NCBI GenBank assembly: GCA_010093685.1
Contig: MU006223.1
Location: 516,228-580,227, forward strand
Direction: 5' to 3'
DNA: 64,000 nucleotides
Source: Ophiobolus disseminans
Lineage: Eukaryota > Ascomycota > Dothideomycetes > Pleosporales > Phaeosphaeriaceae
Below, one piece after another: positions 11,520-21,932 of the stretch (positions within the stretch are counted from its first letter, which is position 1; each line of letters starts with the position of its first letter). The notes beneath the pieces are model-generated. The model was not told where the DNA came from. It did no database searches and was given only the letters and a program-made list of their open reading frames with translations. Both the position numbers and the translations under genes were made by a program.

Positions 11520-13449
11520 ATGTCCAGCGATGTACGTTCCAATGGCAGCACTCACCGAGTGTTGCGTATTGCTGGCGTCTCTGGAGGCGTCTTTGATCGC
11601 TTCCGGTCCATTCAGGATCTCGCAAAGGACCCGAGCATTCACGGTATGCGCAATTTTCTTGATCAGGGAGCTGTGCTGATAGTTTTCTCCAGTGCTCTTT
11701 GGAGACTGGATCTCAGAGATTAGCATGACTTTCCGAGGGAACGAGCGTGCTTCTCGTGAGCCTGATGCGGAACAAGTGGCGTTTGAGATGTCCTTCATAT
11801 CTGCTTTGACGCCTGCCATCAAAGATATCGCGCAGTCGAAGCAAAAGGTCGCAGTCAATGCAGGCTCTTGCGACCCTGAGGCGATGGCAAAAGTCGTCCA
11901 AAGGCTTGTGAAAGAGCATGGGACGGACTTGAAAGTTGCGTGGGTAACGGGCGACGATGTCACGACACAGTTCACGGAGCTTCTCAAGGCTGGCGAGACA
12001 TTTGCTTCGCTACCTTCGGATACGCCAATCGATCAATGGGGTGTAGATCCAGTGTGCGCCCAGGCCTATCTGGGTGGCGTCGGAATCGCCGAGGCACTGC
12101 GTCACGGAGCTGACATCGTCATATGCGGAAGAGTGGCAGATGCTGCGCCTGTTGTTGGAGCAGCGATGTGGTATCACAACTGGGATCGCCAAGATTTCAC
12201 GCAACTAGCTCATGCACTTGTTGCAGGTCATCTACTCGAGTGCAGCTCTTACGTCACCGGAGGATACTATACCGGCTTCAAAAAGGAGCTTCTCTACTCA
12301 GACAACTGCACTAACCTAGGCTTTCCAATTGGCGAGATTGAAGCGAACGGCGAGTTCGTAGTTACAAAAGAAGAGACTGCGGGTGGCATAGTCAATGTTC
12401 AGACTGTGACTGCACAGCTATTGTACGAAATCCAAGGCCCACTCTACTATAATTCAGACGTTACAGCTCGTTTTGACGGTATTCAGCTTCACCAAGAAGC
12501 CCCCAATCGTGTAAGAGTTACGGGCGTTGTCGGACTCCCTCCTCCACCTACTACCAAGATTGGCATTACTGCCAAAGGAGGCTGGCAAGCTGAGGTACAC
12601 TTCTTTCTCACTGGGCTCGACATTGTCGAGAAGACCGAACTAGTGAAGAGACAAACTTTGAAGTCGATGGGCGAGTACAGAAAGGAGTTCACCACCTTGA
12701 CTTTCAACGTAACAGGCTCCGTTGCCGAAAACCCGCGAAATCAAGCAAGCGCCACGGTGGACCTCCGTATCTTTGCGCAGAGCAAAAATCCAGACATCAT
12801 GTCCGCAGGCACGCACAAGGGAGTCGCCCCAGACACGCCCAGTTTTGGCAAATGGTGCATCGAAAACTGTCTGCAAGGTTATCCTGGAGGCACACCGGCC
12901 ATGGACTTGCGACAGAGTGTCGGAAAGCCGTTTTTCGAGTACTGGGTCGCGCTGTTTCCGCAAGACAAGATCAACCATGAGATGCATACTTTTGATGGCA
13001 AAACAATCGCGATACCTCCGCCAATCAACAAACATATCTATCCGCGGCAACAAGAGTCGTACGACACCTTCTCACCACTTCCACTAGACTCATGGGGTTC
13101 CACTGTGCGCGCACCGCTGGGCCACATCGTCCATGGAAGATCCGGTGACAAGTCGTCAGACTGCAACCTTGGTCTCTTCGTGCGACACGCTGATGAATGG
13201 GACTGGTTGCGCTCCCTCCTCTCAATAAGTAAGCTACGAGAGCTACTCGCTGACGAAGACACCGGCAAGAAGATCGACAGATTTGAGATACCCTCGCTGT
13301 TTGCGGTGCATTTTCTGCTGAAGGATCATTTGGACCGCGGCGCAAATTCGAGCTCGAGTTACGATATCTTGGGCAAGAATGTATGTGAGTACATTCGTTG
13401 TAAAGTGGTGGATATACCAACACGGTTTTATGATCGCGGCACTATTTAG
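11520..13449 (+). CDS. AtuA-family (DUF1446) acyclic terpene utilisation-like protein
   Basis: A 626-residue protein from two exons (11520-11643, 11693-13449). It begins RIAGVSGGVFDRF and, only after splicing, continues FGDWISEISM, both typical of the DUF1446/AtuA family. Internal family-like segments include NAGSCDPEAMAKVV, GGVGIAEAL, ICGRVADAAPV and SYVTGGYYTG. The last 100 or so residues (from about HGRSGDKSSDCNLGLFVRH) match the small ferredoxin-fold AtuA C-terminal domain, so this is a fusion of the large and small domains. In Pseudomonas, AtuA belongs to the citronellol/geraniol degradation operon; its biochemical step is not firmly established. It suggests the cluster handles an isoprenoid or similar branched acid. 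Confidence 0.88.
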
Positions 13450-13751
13450 ACTGCATGTAGCTGGTTATACTATTGAAATACAATGCCTCACGTATCTTGA
13501 CGCGTGCCCGCGACCGCACCCTAACTTTAACGCACACCACGTATATCTTCGTCTCACCACAAATACCACATTTTCCATCTCCGCATCTTCCAAATGCGGA
13601 GAAATCCTCGGATACTGTTTTCCCGGCTAGATCACATGCTCGATTCTCATGCATTTAGTACAAGAAACACATCACACATATACACACCATTGCAACCCAT
13701 ACACATCTACACTGCAGCCTTCCACTCCGCACACCACCAAAATACAACAAT

Positions 13752-14206
13752 ATGGGCGAACCCACATCCCTCCCCTTCATCCGCATCCAACTACTCCTCA
13801 AGAAAAAACCCGATGTCACAGACGAATTCTTCCACGACTACTGGCGCGGAAACCACGTCAAACTCGCGCTTGAAAATGAAAAGTTCAGGAACAAGGTTAT
13901 TAGGTATAATCAAGTAACTACCACCCATCTCCTCACCCCACCACTCCCCCACTAACACACCCACAGTTCCACACCTCACCCCGCCTCAAATCCGAAGCCG
14001 CAAGCTTCGGGATCCCAGTCCCAGAATACGACGGCATAGCAGAAGTATGGGTCAAAGACGTGGCGACGTGGAAGGAGATTGTTACTGATGAGGCTTTTGT
14101 GGAAGCGATAGCGCCGGATGAGAAGCATTTTATTCAGGCGCCGATTGAGATTATGGTCGGGTATGATAATACTGTCATAGGGGAGGGGGTGAAGGGGAAA
14201 CTTTGA
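13752..14206 (+). CDS. EthD-domain protein
   Basis: A small 133-residue protein from exons 13752-13913 and 13967-14206. The pattern FIRIQLLLKKKPDVTDEFFHDYWRGNH followed by a RYNQFHTSP segment and AEVWVKDVATWKEIV is the EthD fold (dimeric ferredoxin-like barrel), with the conserved YW and H of the first helix. EthD-type proteins were first seen in ether degradation. In fungi they often sit in aromatic polyketide or catabolic gene clusters, where some act as decarboxylases or cyclases. The precise role here is unknown. It pairs conceptually with the two-domain EthD-like protein at 6.8-7.7 kb. Confidence 0.8.
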
Positions 14207-14307
14207 AGGGAGAGTGGGGGGGAGAAATGTGGATGGATTTGAAGTTGGGAGGTGGTTTGTGAAGAAGTGCAAGTGGTGGTGTGTATAACGATACTTGTTG
14301 TGTGATT

Positions 14308-15504
14308 CTATGCCACAAGTTCCGGCGTATCCCCAAACGAAAACTCCTGAAAAGCAGGCGGATACCTATCCCCCCTAACCTCCACCTTCTCTATCTCAGC
14401 ACGGATATGCGCGCTTTCCTCGTCCGTAAGCTGTACATCGACAGCGGCTACATTTTCCTCCAGGTATTTAATCTTTTTCGTGCCACTACACAAAAGTCAG
14501 TTAGTAAAACACTCACAATTCCATCCCCAAGCCGAAGAAACTCACGGAATCGGAATAACATCCCCGCCCTGCTTCAACAACCACGCCAAACTCAACTGCC
14601 CCGTCGAGCACCCCTTGACCCTTGCAATCTCCCCCAATTTCTTCACCAATTCCAAGTTTTTAGGGAAATTCTCCTCGCTGTAGCGCGGTGCGTATTTTCT
14701 AAAATCGCCCTCTTCAAAGTCAGCTGGGCTGGTAATCTGGCCGGTGAGAAAGCCGCGCCCAAGCGGACTGTATGCTACGACGCCGATGCCGAGCTCGCGA
14801 CATGTGGCCAGGATGCCGATTTCAGGGGCCTCGATGTCGAGGGCGAAGGGGCTGTACTCGAGTTGTACGGCGTCGATGTGGTGGATTGCTTCTGCGCGGC
14901 GGATGGTTTGGGCTGAGACTTCGCTAAGGCCTATGGCGCCTATTTTACCTTCTCTTCGGAGATTGTTAGCATGGTGTTTTCGTGATTAGGGGTGGGGTGT
15001 GCGACTTTTTCAATTCGACCATTGCGGCGACTGTTTTCTCAATGGGGGTTTGTTTGTCTACGCGATGACAGTAGTAGAGATCAATCTTCTCGACGCCCAG
15101 TCTCTTCAAGCTCCTCTCGCATGCCTGGCGCACATATTCGGGGTCACTCCGGATGGCAGGCTTTCCATCTGCGCCTTTTGTGACTGCGAATTTGGTGGCT
15201 AGGAAGATCTTGTCGCGCTTTCCGGTGCGTTCGAACCAGAGTTTGAGAAGATCTTCGCTATCGGCGTCTATTCATGACTGTTGTGAGTATACATCCACTT
15301 GCATGGGTTGTTGGTGGTACACGCACAGACATCTGAAGTGTCCCAGAATGTTGTCCCGAGTTCTAGGGCACGGTCCAGAACTGCGAAACGGGCCTCGTTT
15401 TCTTCGACTTTGCCGTATGAGGCGCTCAATCCCATCGCACCAAATCCGAGCGCTGACACCATGGGCCCTGACTTTCCTAATCTTCGTTGAGCTCGTGAAG
15501 GCAT
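14308..15504 (-). CDS. aldo/keto reductase
   Basis: NADPH-dependent carbonyl reductase of 341 residues, TIM-barrel AKR fold. Exons are 15504-15327, 15267-15006, 14953-14546 and 14485-14308. The spliced catalytic tetrad is visible: Asp55 and Tyr60 in WDTSDVYADSE, Lys85 in FLATKF, and the His in YYCHRVD. The cofactor-binding C-terminal segment PIPGTKKIKYLEEN appears only after removing the last intron. The sequence is closest in feel to fungal pyridoxal-reductase or auxin-induced-type AKRs (AKR8/AKR13). Intron 2 has a weak donor (GTCGCA), but splicing there restores KKEGKIGAIGLSE. It is transcribed toward the EthD gene. Confidence 0.9.
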
Positions 15505-16267
15505 GATGACTGGGTATATGAGATCTAGATGAGAGAGAGGTATTAACACGTTCAGGCACAACGCGGTGTAAAATGAGTTGCACAAACCTAATCGTGAGAA
15601 CAATTGGTCTCTGAGCACGTGGTTAGCCATGCAAGATCGGTAATTGATCGTAGCTCAACGCGTGTTGGCACAAAGGGTTAGCGCAAGTCACGGGTATGCA
15701 CAACCGGTTCGAATTGTTTGAGGCTTGGATGCCTCCACAGCCACAATGAAGGGTGCGGAGTGCAGTCGGTAAGTCATCTCCGTACCTCGTTAGACGTATT
15801 CCGAGTCTAGAGTCAGCCTTTCGTAGATTGTACCCCAGCTTTACCCCAGATCTTTTGGCGTTAGTGCAGTGCGGAGAAATCGACTGTGGCTTTCCCAAGT
15901 TTCCTCGCTCTTTCTTAGTGTATTTCTTGTTTATGTTAAGGCACGTGTTAATGAGCCTCACGCTCGCATTGATGTTATCGGAACGCGGGAGGTGTGAAAG
16001 GGGCGCTTTGGTGGCTTTAACTGCGGCGCATTATGATTCGGAACACCATTGCCGCCATAAATTGTCCTACAATGTCGCCTTGAATGCTGGCTGGCTAGGG
16101 TCTAGAATTGAAGGTGCTTCGTCCACAAGGTGTCCTGATCCAGAAGCCCTAGTCTAGACCTATCTGCGACCTTGATTAAAAGACCCCGGTCTGCCCACCC
16201 ACCTGGTTGATATTCTCATACCTACTGTCATTGTGACACTTCTCTTTCATCAAAAAGATTGCCGAAC
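15505..16267. promoter_or_regulatory. divergent promoter region, aldo/keto reductase and MFS transporter
   Basis: A 763-base gap between outward-facing genes with no credible ORF. It contains CCGGTTCG at 15704-15711, the fourth copy of the CGGTTCG heptamer found in this cluster's intergenic DNA. Confidence 0.35.
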
Positions 16268-18190
16268 ATGGCGGATATACATGCAGAAAAGCAACATGCA
16301 GACCATGTCGAGAAGGTGCGCGGCTCCATCGATCATACTCATGGCTTGGATGCGCATGGCTTCGCTGCCGAAGTTGAAGAGTTGCCAAAGGGGTACTTCT
16401 ACTCCCCCTTCTTCCTTGGTACTACTTGTGCCATTGGTTTGAACTTGATGGTAAGCTGAACTTCTTCTTCTGCTGCTGCTGCTAACTCTCGTGGGCTGAG
16501 TAACCTTTGATTGTAATGAAGGTACAGTGTTAACGATTTCGCCAGGCATCCACAGGAGGCTTTGCGCTCGTAGCCCCCGTCTTTGGCCAGATCTCTGTAG
16601 CGCTTGGGCCGACCTCAAGCATCATCTGGCTCTCACTCGTCTATACCATCGGCCTGGCTGTAGGCCTCACACTGGTCGGAAGGCTGACGGATACATTCGG
16701 ACGTCGGTGGTTCTTCATCGTCGGCACCGCACTCGGATGCCTAGGCGCAATCGTTGCAAGCACCGCCAAAACCATGAATGTTCTGATTGGTGGGCAAGTT
16801 CTCATCGGACTGAGCGCCTCCACAGGTTACAGCTACTCTTTCGTGATTGGAGAGCTGGTTCCCGTCAAGTACAGATTCATATTCAACTCCGTCATCTTCC
16901 TCTTCTCCATTCCTACGGGTGGTTTCGGCGCTGCAGTTGCGACATCGCTCATCTTGAACACCGCGGGCGGCTGGCGCTGGGTATATTATCTGCTCATCAT
17001 CCTGAACGGTCTCACGGCACTGCTATACACCGTCTTCTACTTCCCTCCGACGTTCCATCAGAAACACGGCAGTGACACCGTCGCCAAGTTCATCAAAAAC
17101 TTCGACTGGGGAGGTCTCGTCTTGTACACAGCGGGACTGGTCCTCTTCATCGTTGGCCTGTCCTCTGGTGGCACCTTGCATCCATGGAAAGATGCGCGCG
17201 TCCTGGCACCCATTGTGATCGGATTTCTCTGCCTGGTAGCGTTGTTCGTGTACGAGAGCTATGCCAATCTGGCGCAGCCACTGATACCTATCCACTTCTT
17301 CAAGAACCGGGGTTGGGTGGCGGCCATGATAAGTCTGTCATTCGGAGCGAGCGTATACTACAGCCAAGCGATCGTGTGGCCGCAAATGACAGCGAACGTC
17401 TATGCTCAAGGACGGGTTATGTGGGGCGGAGTTGTTGCGTCCTTGGTGGGCGTGGGCATCACGTTCGGCGAGATCCTTGGTGGTTTTGCTGCGAAGGTAT
17501 GTTTCCTGAGAATTAGAGGCGACTTGAAGATATGTGTTCGTAGACGAGGCTGACAATGTGTAGTCGATCGGTCATTGGAAGATTCAGGCGGTGGTCGTCA
17601 TCACTTTAGGCGGGCTCTTCCTCGGCTTGGCCGCTCTCTGCGACCCAACGACGCCAGGCATGGCCATGGCGTTCATGTTCCTCGCAACGACCTTCGTCGG
17701 CTGGAACGAAGCACTCATGTTGCCCATCTGTACGATCGCAATTCCTGACCAGACAGAGATCGGTACCGCTGCTGGTGTTGCCGGCTCTTCACGATCGGCA
17801 ATCAGCACCGTTGCAAGCACCATTTATTCAATCGTCCTTACGTCAAGAACCACGACCGAGCTCAGTAAACAGGTCCCAGCTGCAGTCATAGCAGCAGGCC
17901 TGCCCGCTAGCTCCGTGCCGGCGTACATGACTGCAATGGCGGCAGGTGGTCCCGCAGCGCTCCTCGCTCAGGTTCAGGGGTTGACGCCAGACATTCTGGC
18001 TACGGGCACAGAAGCATACCGATGGGCATTTACGGATGCGTACAAGACTATCTTCCTTGTCAGTCTTGCGTTTTCGGGCTTGACGATCATTGCGAATTGC
18101 TTCATCCCAGATATTGACTCGCTGATGGGTGGGAAAGTCGCTGCCACGCTAATAGGCAGAGAAAAAGACGACGACAAGACGGCAGCATAG
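16268..18190 (+). CDS. MFS transporter, TRI12-like
   Basis: Fourteen-TM-type major facilitator of 586 residues, exons 16268-16450, 16546-17496, 17564-18190. The N-terminal tail is His- and charge-rich and cytosolic. The first helices contain FALVAPVFGQI. The loop GRLTDTFGRRW is the MFS motif A, and GLSASTGYSYSFVIGELVPVKYR is the TRI12-type motif C region. The family includes the trichothecene efflux pump and many fungal multidrug or siderophore carriers. As the last gene of the cluster it may export a product or a toxic substrate, or import a carbon source. Intron 1 is unusually long for this window (95 bp) and contains another potential GT near its 3' end. Confidence 0.9.
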
Positions 18191-18864
18191 AGTAATTGTA
18201 ATAGAGATGATGTTGAGGACTGTAATCGCTGTGGCTACCCATATGTGATGTCGTGGTGGAGGGTAGTTTCTGCATCCCGTGCGTCGGCCGAGGTGTAAAC
18301 CCATCGCTTCCCCCGCTGCCCGGTCAAATGTCCACATATCCAATTCCATCACCGCTCTCAGGGCTGCACCTCACGTCAGCACACCCGGTGGCGCGGTAGC
18401 TAACTCCTGCCGAGGGCCATGACAGCTACGGAGGCCTGCAAAGGAACAGCTTGCAGCATGTCAGCATCAGCCTCACAGCGCTGCCCAGGCGGCGTGGGCG
18501 AATGTTGGACGTTTCCTCCAGACCCCAAGCACGACGACAACGGCCTCGTCCGAGCGGCACGCACGATCCATAATCGCAACAGCACGGGAAATTCAAATCG
18601 TCCTCGGGCGCATTCCTTATAGTCGTCCACGACCCTTCGCATACGCCATCATCCATCCGCACCCACATCACCACGGCCACGCCAAGGTTCTCACTCGACA
18701 CGATACCCGATCCGGAAATCTCCCCGCAGCTCTGTCTTTGGCATACCTTAGTCAGCCACTGCATCAGCAACTCGAGTTGTCCCCTTCCCTGTATACTGCT
18801 CGAAGTGCCTCAGCTCCTGGGTATCAAGCCTCGAGATTCGTCGTGGGCGCACGGAATCGACCAC
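18191..18864. other. intergenic, boundary of the metabolic cluster
   Basis: A 674-base non-coding stretch between the transporter and the BTB-domain gene, moderately GC-rich. The reading frame of the BTB gene is open for 60 bases upstream of its first ATG without another ATG. Nothing else recognised. Confidence 0.4.
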
Positions 18865-21253
18865 ATGCCCGACCGGTCCCAGGCTAGCTCCTCGCGCGAC
18901 TTTGCATTTCAAACCTCTGACCAAGCAGCGCAACAGCTGTATGGCCACTACGATGCCGAGCACGAGACAGCGGCGTCTGGCGCAACCGACCAAGATGCGT
19001 CTCTGAGGTATCAGGCCTTCGGCGTGCAGCCCCCGCAGCCACAGTATCCTGGCTACAACTTCAGCCCGTCGGCGCCGTTGGGATGGGACTGGACCAACTC
19101 AATCGACTTCTCAGACTTCACGGCGCAGTACGAGCCGCAGGGTGAGCTGGTCCAGGAGCTCCAGCATCCCCACACTGCCAACGACTTCAGCATCCCGCTG
19201 CCCATTGCAATAGACTCGGGCTACCAAGCACCGCAGCACTCGCAGGTCACGACCCCAGTCCCGGCAAACACGCAGAACCCGCTGTCGCCGCCCCCGAAGC
19301 CGCCCCAGCGACCGGTCGTCCAGACGGGCATGAAGAGGAAGGCCGAGTCGGAACCTAGTTCAGCCGTATCGCACAGCACAAGTGGCGCTGCCGACGCCCA
19401 GCAGAACCAGTCAAAGCGCCAAAACAAGTCGCGGCAGTCGTCTGCGACATCGCTCACATCGCCCGTCGTCGCAGAGCCCGCAGACGCCCGCCAGTCGCCA
19501 ATGGCACCCTCCGCTATAGCCAAACCTGCCCCCGAGCCCACAACTCCAGCGAACAGCGAGCTCCAGCGGAAGAAGGAGGCCAGCAAGGGGACTGGGCCAC
19601 AAGGCAGGGTCATCGACGTGTCTACGCCCAGAAAGGTGGCAGAGTCGTCGGGGCGTCCGGACATGCTCCCAGCCGGCAAAGTGTTCCCCATTCAGATCGG
19701 CTCGGAGCTGTTCAGGCTGTCGGGCGCATCCATATCTTCGGATGGTAAGCATGACGTTGGACCCACCGATCACGAATTCGTCGACTGACACTACTAGAGG
19801 ACCCTCCTACTTTTCGCATTTCTTCGGCGAGCAGCTGCACAACAATGGCGGCCGCGCTGGTGACGTGAGGACGCTGTACATTGATCGCGACCCGGACACT
19901 TTTCGCGATATTGCCCTGCATCTGCAAGGGTACCACATCACACCCAAGAACGGCGAGCAGTTCGTGAAGCTCTTCGCAGATGCCCAGTTCTACTCACTAT
20001 CTCGTCTGACCAAGCAACTGTTCAACACGGACATCTTCATTCGCATTGGTGGCACACCCTTTCAGATACCACGCGACCTCTTCTCCTCACCTGGCGACAG
20101 CCCAAACTATTTCTCGCTGGGCTTTGCACAGTTCTTTTCGTCGCCCTCAGAGGCCTTCCCAGGGCTAGATCGCAGTGCGCTGCTTCGACCCCCGTCTATC
20201 TCACCCCCCTCTGCCCCGAATAAGAGCGGCGAGACATTCGCTGAGCTGATACGAATACTCCAAGGCTACAAAGTCGAGATACGGAATGACGAGCATCGTT
20301 CGCAACTACTCCGCGATGCGCGATACTTCCATTTGAAGGGTCTCGAACAGCGCCTTATACCATGCGAAATTTCGCACAATCTGAAGCGCCAACAGTCCGA
20401 AATTCTCATCCGACTGGAAGACATTCGACAATCTGGTGTGTCGTTTTCAGCCGACAAAGAGCCCACCGACTCAGACTCAAATTCGCAATCCAGTACCCAC
20501 GGCGCTTCACCGAGCGCCAGCAAGGCAGCAAGCCCCGCACCCTCCTTAACAAGCGTCAGTCCCTCTATACGGCCAGGCTTCGTATCCTACGCACGTCCCT
20601 ACACAAACGATCACGCGCGCACAAACATTCTCGTCCTTGAAGTGTCATCCAGAGAAACAACCACGCTCTATCTACCCTTATCCGCTCCCCAATCATCCTC
20701 ATCGAGCCCAACTCTGAGCCTCAGAGCTATATTCCACGATACGACACTCGCACGCATAACTTCCCTCTTTTCGGTCGTAGCAAGCAAAATGGGCCTACCA
20801 GCAACGCAACCTCTCGGTCTCATGTACTTGCAAACCGGCAGTGGTGTCGCGGCACAGCCTGTCAGCCCAGCAAATTCCGGCGTCAGTGAACGAAGAGTTC
20901 GAGTTCGACTCGACACCGACTGCGCTCTCGAGATTGACGGCGCACCGGCCGAGCTACGCATTGACGATCAATCAGGCCGCATCGGCATCCAGCGCTCCAC
21001 CGACACCCATTCGCAACTTGATAGGCAGTGGCTGTGGGGCGGTGGGAAGACTGACACTGAAATGCTGCGAACGGACGACGATGAGGTGGAGGCTGAGTGG
21101 ATTGTGAAGCGCGCGCATTGGCGGCTGCGCGTCGAGCCTGTGGAGTATGAGGGCGAGCGACGGATGCAGGTTGTGCTTTGCGGCGTCAAGATTGAGGCAT
21201 TTACTGTCGAGCGGAGGAGGAACGTCGAGAGGGGGTTTCTGGGGAGCGCGTAA
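18865..21253 (+). CDS. BTB/POZ (T1, KCTD-like) domain protein
   Basis: A 777-residue regulatory or scaffold protein from exons 18865-19744 and 19800-21253. The first 270 residues are low-complexity (Pro, Gln, Ser rich) and likely disordered. Two K-channel-tetramerisation-like BTB units follow: one from FPIQIGSELFRLSG through YFSHFFGEQLH, YIDRDPDTFRDIALHLQGY and DAQFYSL, and a second from IFIRIGGTPFQIPRDLF through FAELIRILQGY and DARYFHLKGLEQRL. The intron falls inside the first BTB unit and uses an acceptor at 19798-19799 that restores SSDGPSYFSHFF. Fungal relatives are poorly characterised; a Whi2-like role is possible but not shown. Probably conserved and unrelated to the upstream cluster. 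Confidence 0.85.
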
Positions 21254-21932
21254 GCTATGAACGGTGTCGGAGCGCTTTTTGGTTGAAGTGATTGTACTTC
21301 AAGCGAAGGCGCTGGCAGGTTCCTTACGCCAAAGACAGCAGTGGTGAAATATATTATTACTTCGATTCAGCTGATGTTCAGCTTTGACAGACTTTCAATG
21401 AACATGCGGTCTTCCGTCCCGTGCCATTCGATCTATCGGTTTGTAAGACGAGATCGAATTATAGATCGATCTGACGATGCATCATCTCGGAGCATATGAG
21501 CTACCAAAGGAGGGTAGGCATTTGTTGAAAGACATGCGACCATTCCTCGCGCTATGTCTCATGTTCACCATAAACATCGCTACTAGTATTCCCCTGAGGT
21601 GACACTCAGGAATGCATCACTGCATCACCTTTCCCTATACTATAACTTCCTCCCTAATCTACTTATTACTCATGGACTCACTTCAGCCTCGCAACCCGCC
21701 TCTACAACTCGTTCTTCTAAACCTCTCACGGTGAGTCTCATGAAGTGCATTCGAGAAGTGCATTCGAGGCATCTTCCAGAAGGACCGTGTAGATTCAGGA
21801 GTTGTTCAGCAAAGGTCATCTCGCCACACAACCGACTCCGAGACGACGCTGGTTTCGTCCTCACGCTCTTCCATCGCGTCTCGTACAGCAAACTATCTCA
21901 AGAGTCACGCCTTGGCCGTTGGGCTTTTCGTG
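21254..21932. other. intergenic
   Basis: About 680 bases without a convincing gene. Part is open in the kinase frame immediately upstream of its ATG, but no earlier in-frame ATG with coding character was found. Confidence 0.4.

Noticed and set aside
765..18190. Classical secondary-metabolite biosynthetic cluster
   Set aside because: No polyketide synthase, NRPS, terpene synthase or prenyltransferase is present within or next to the block, so a catabolic or detoxifying cluster was preferred.
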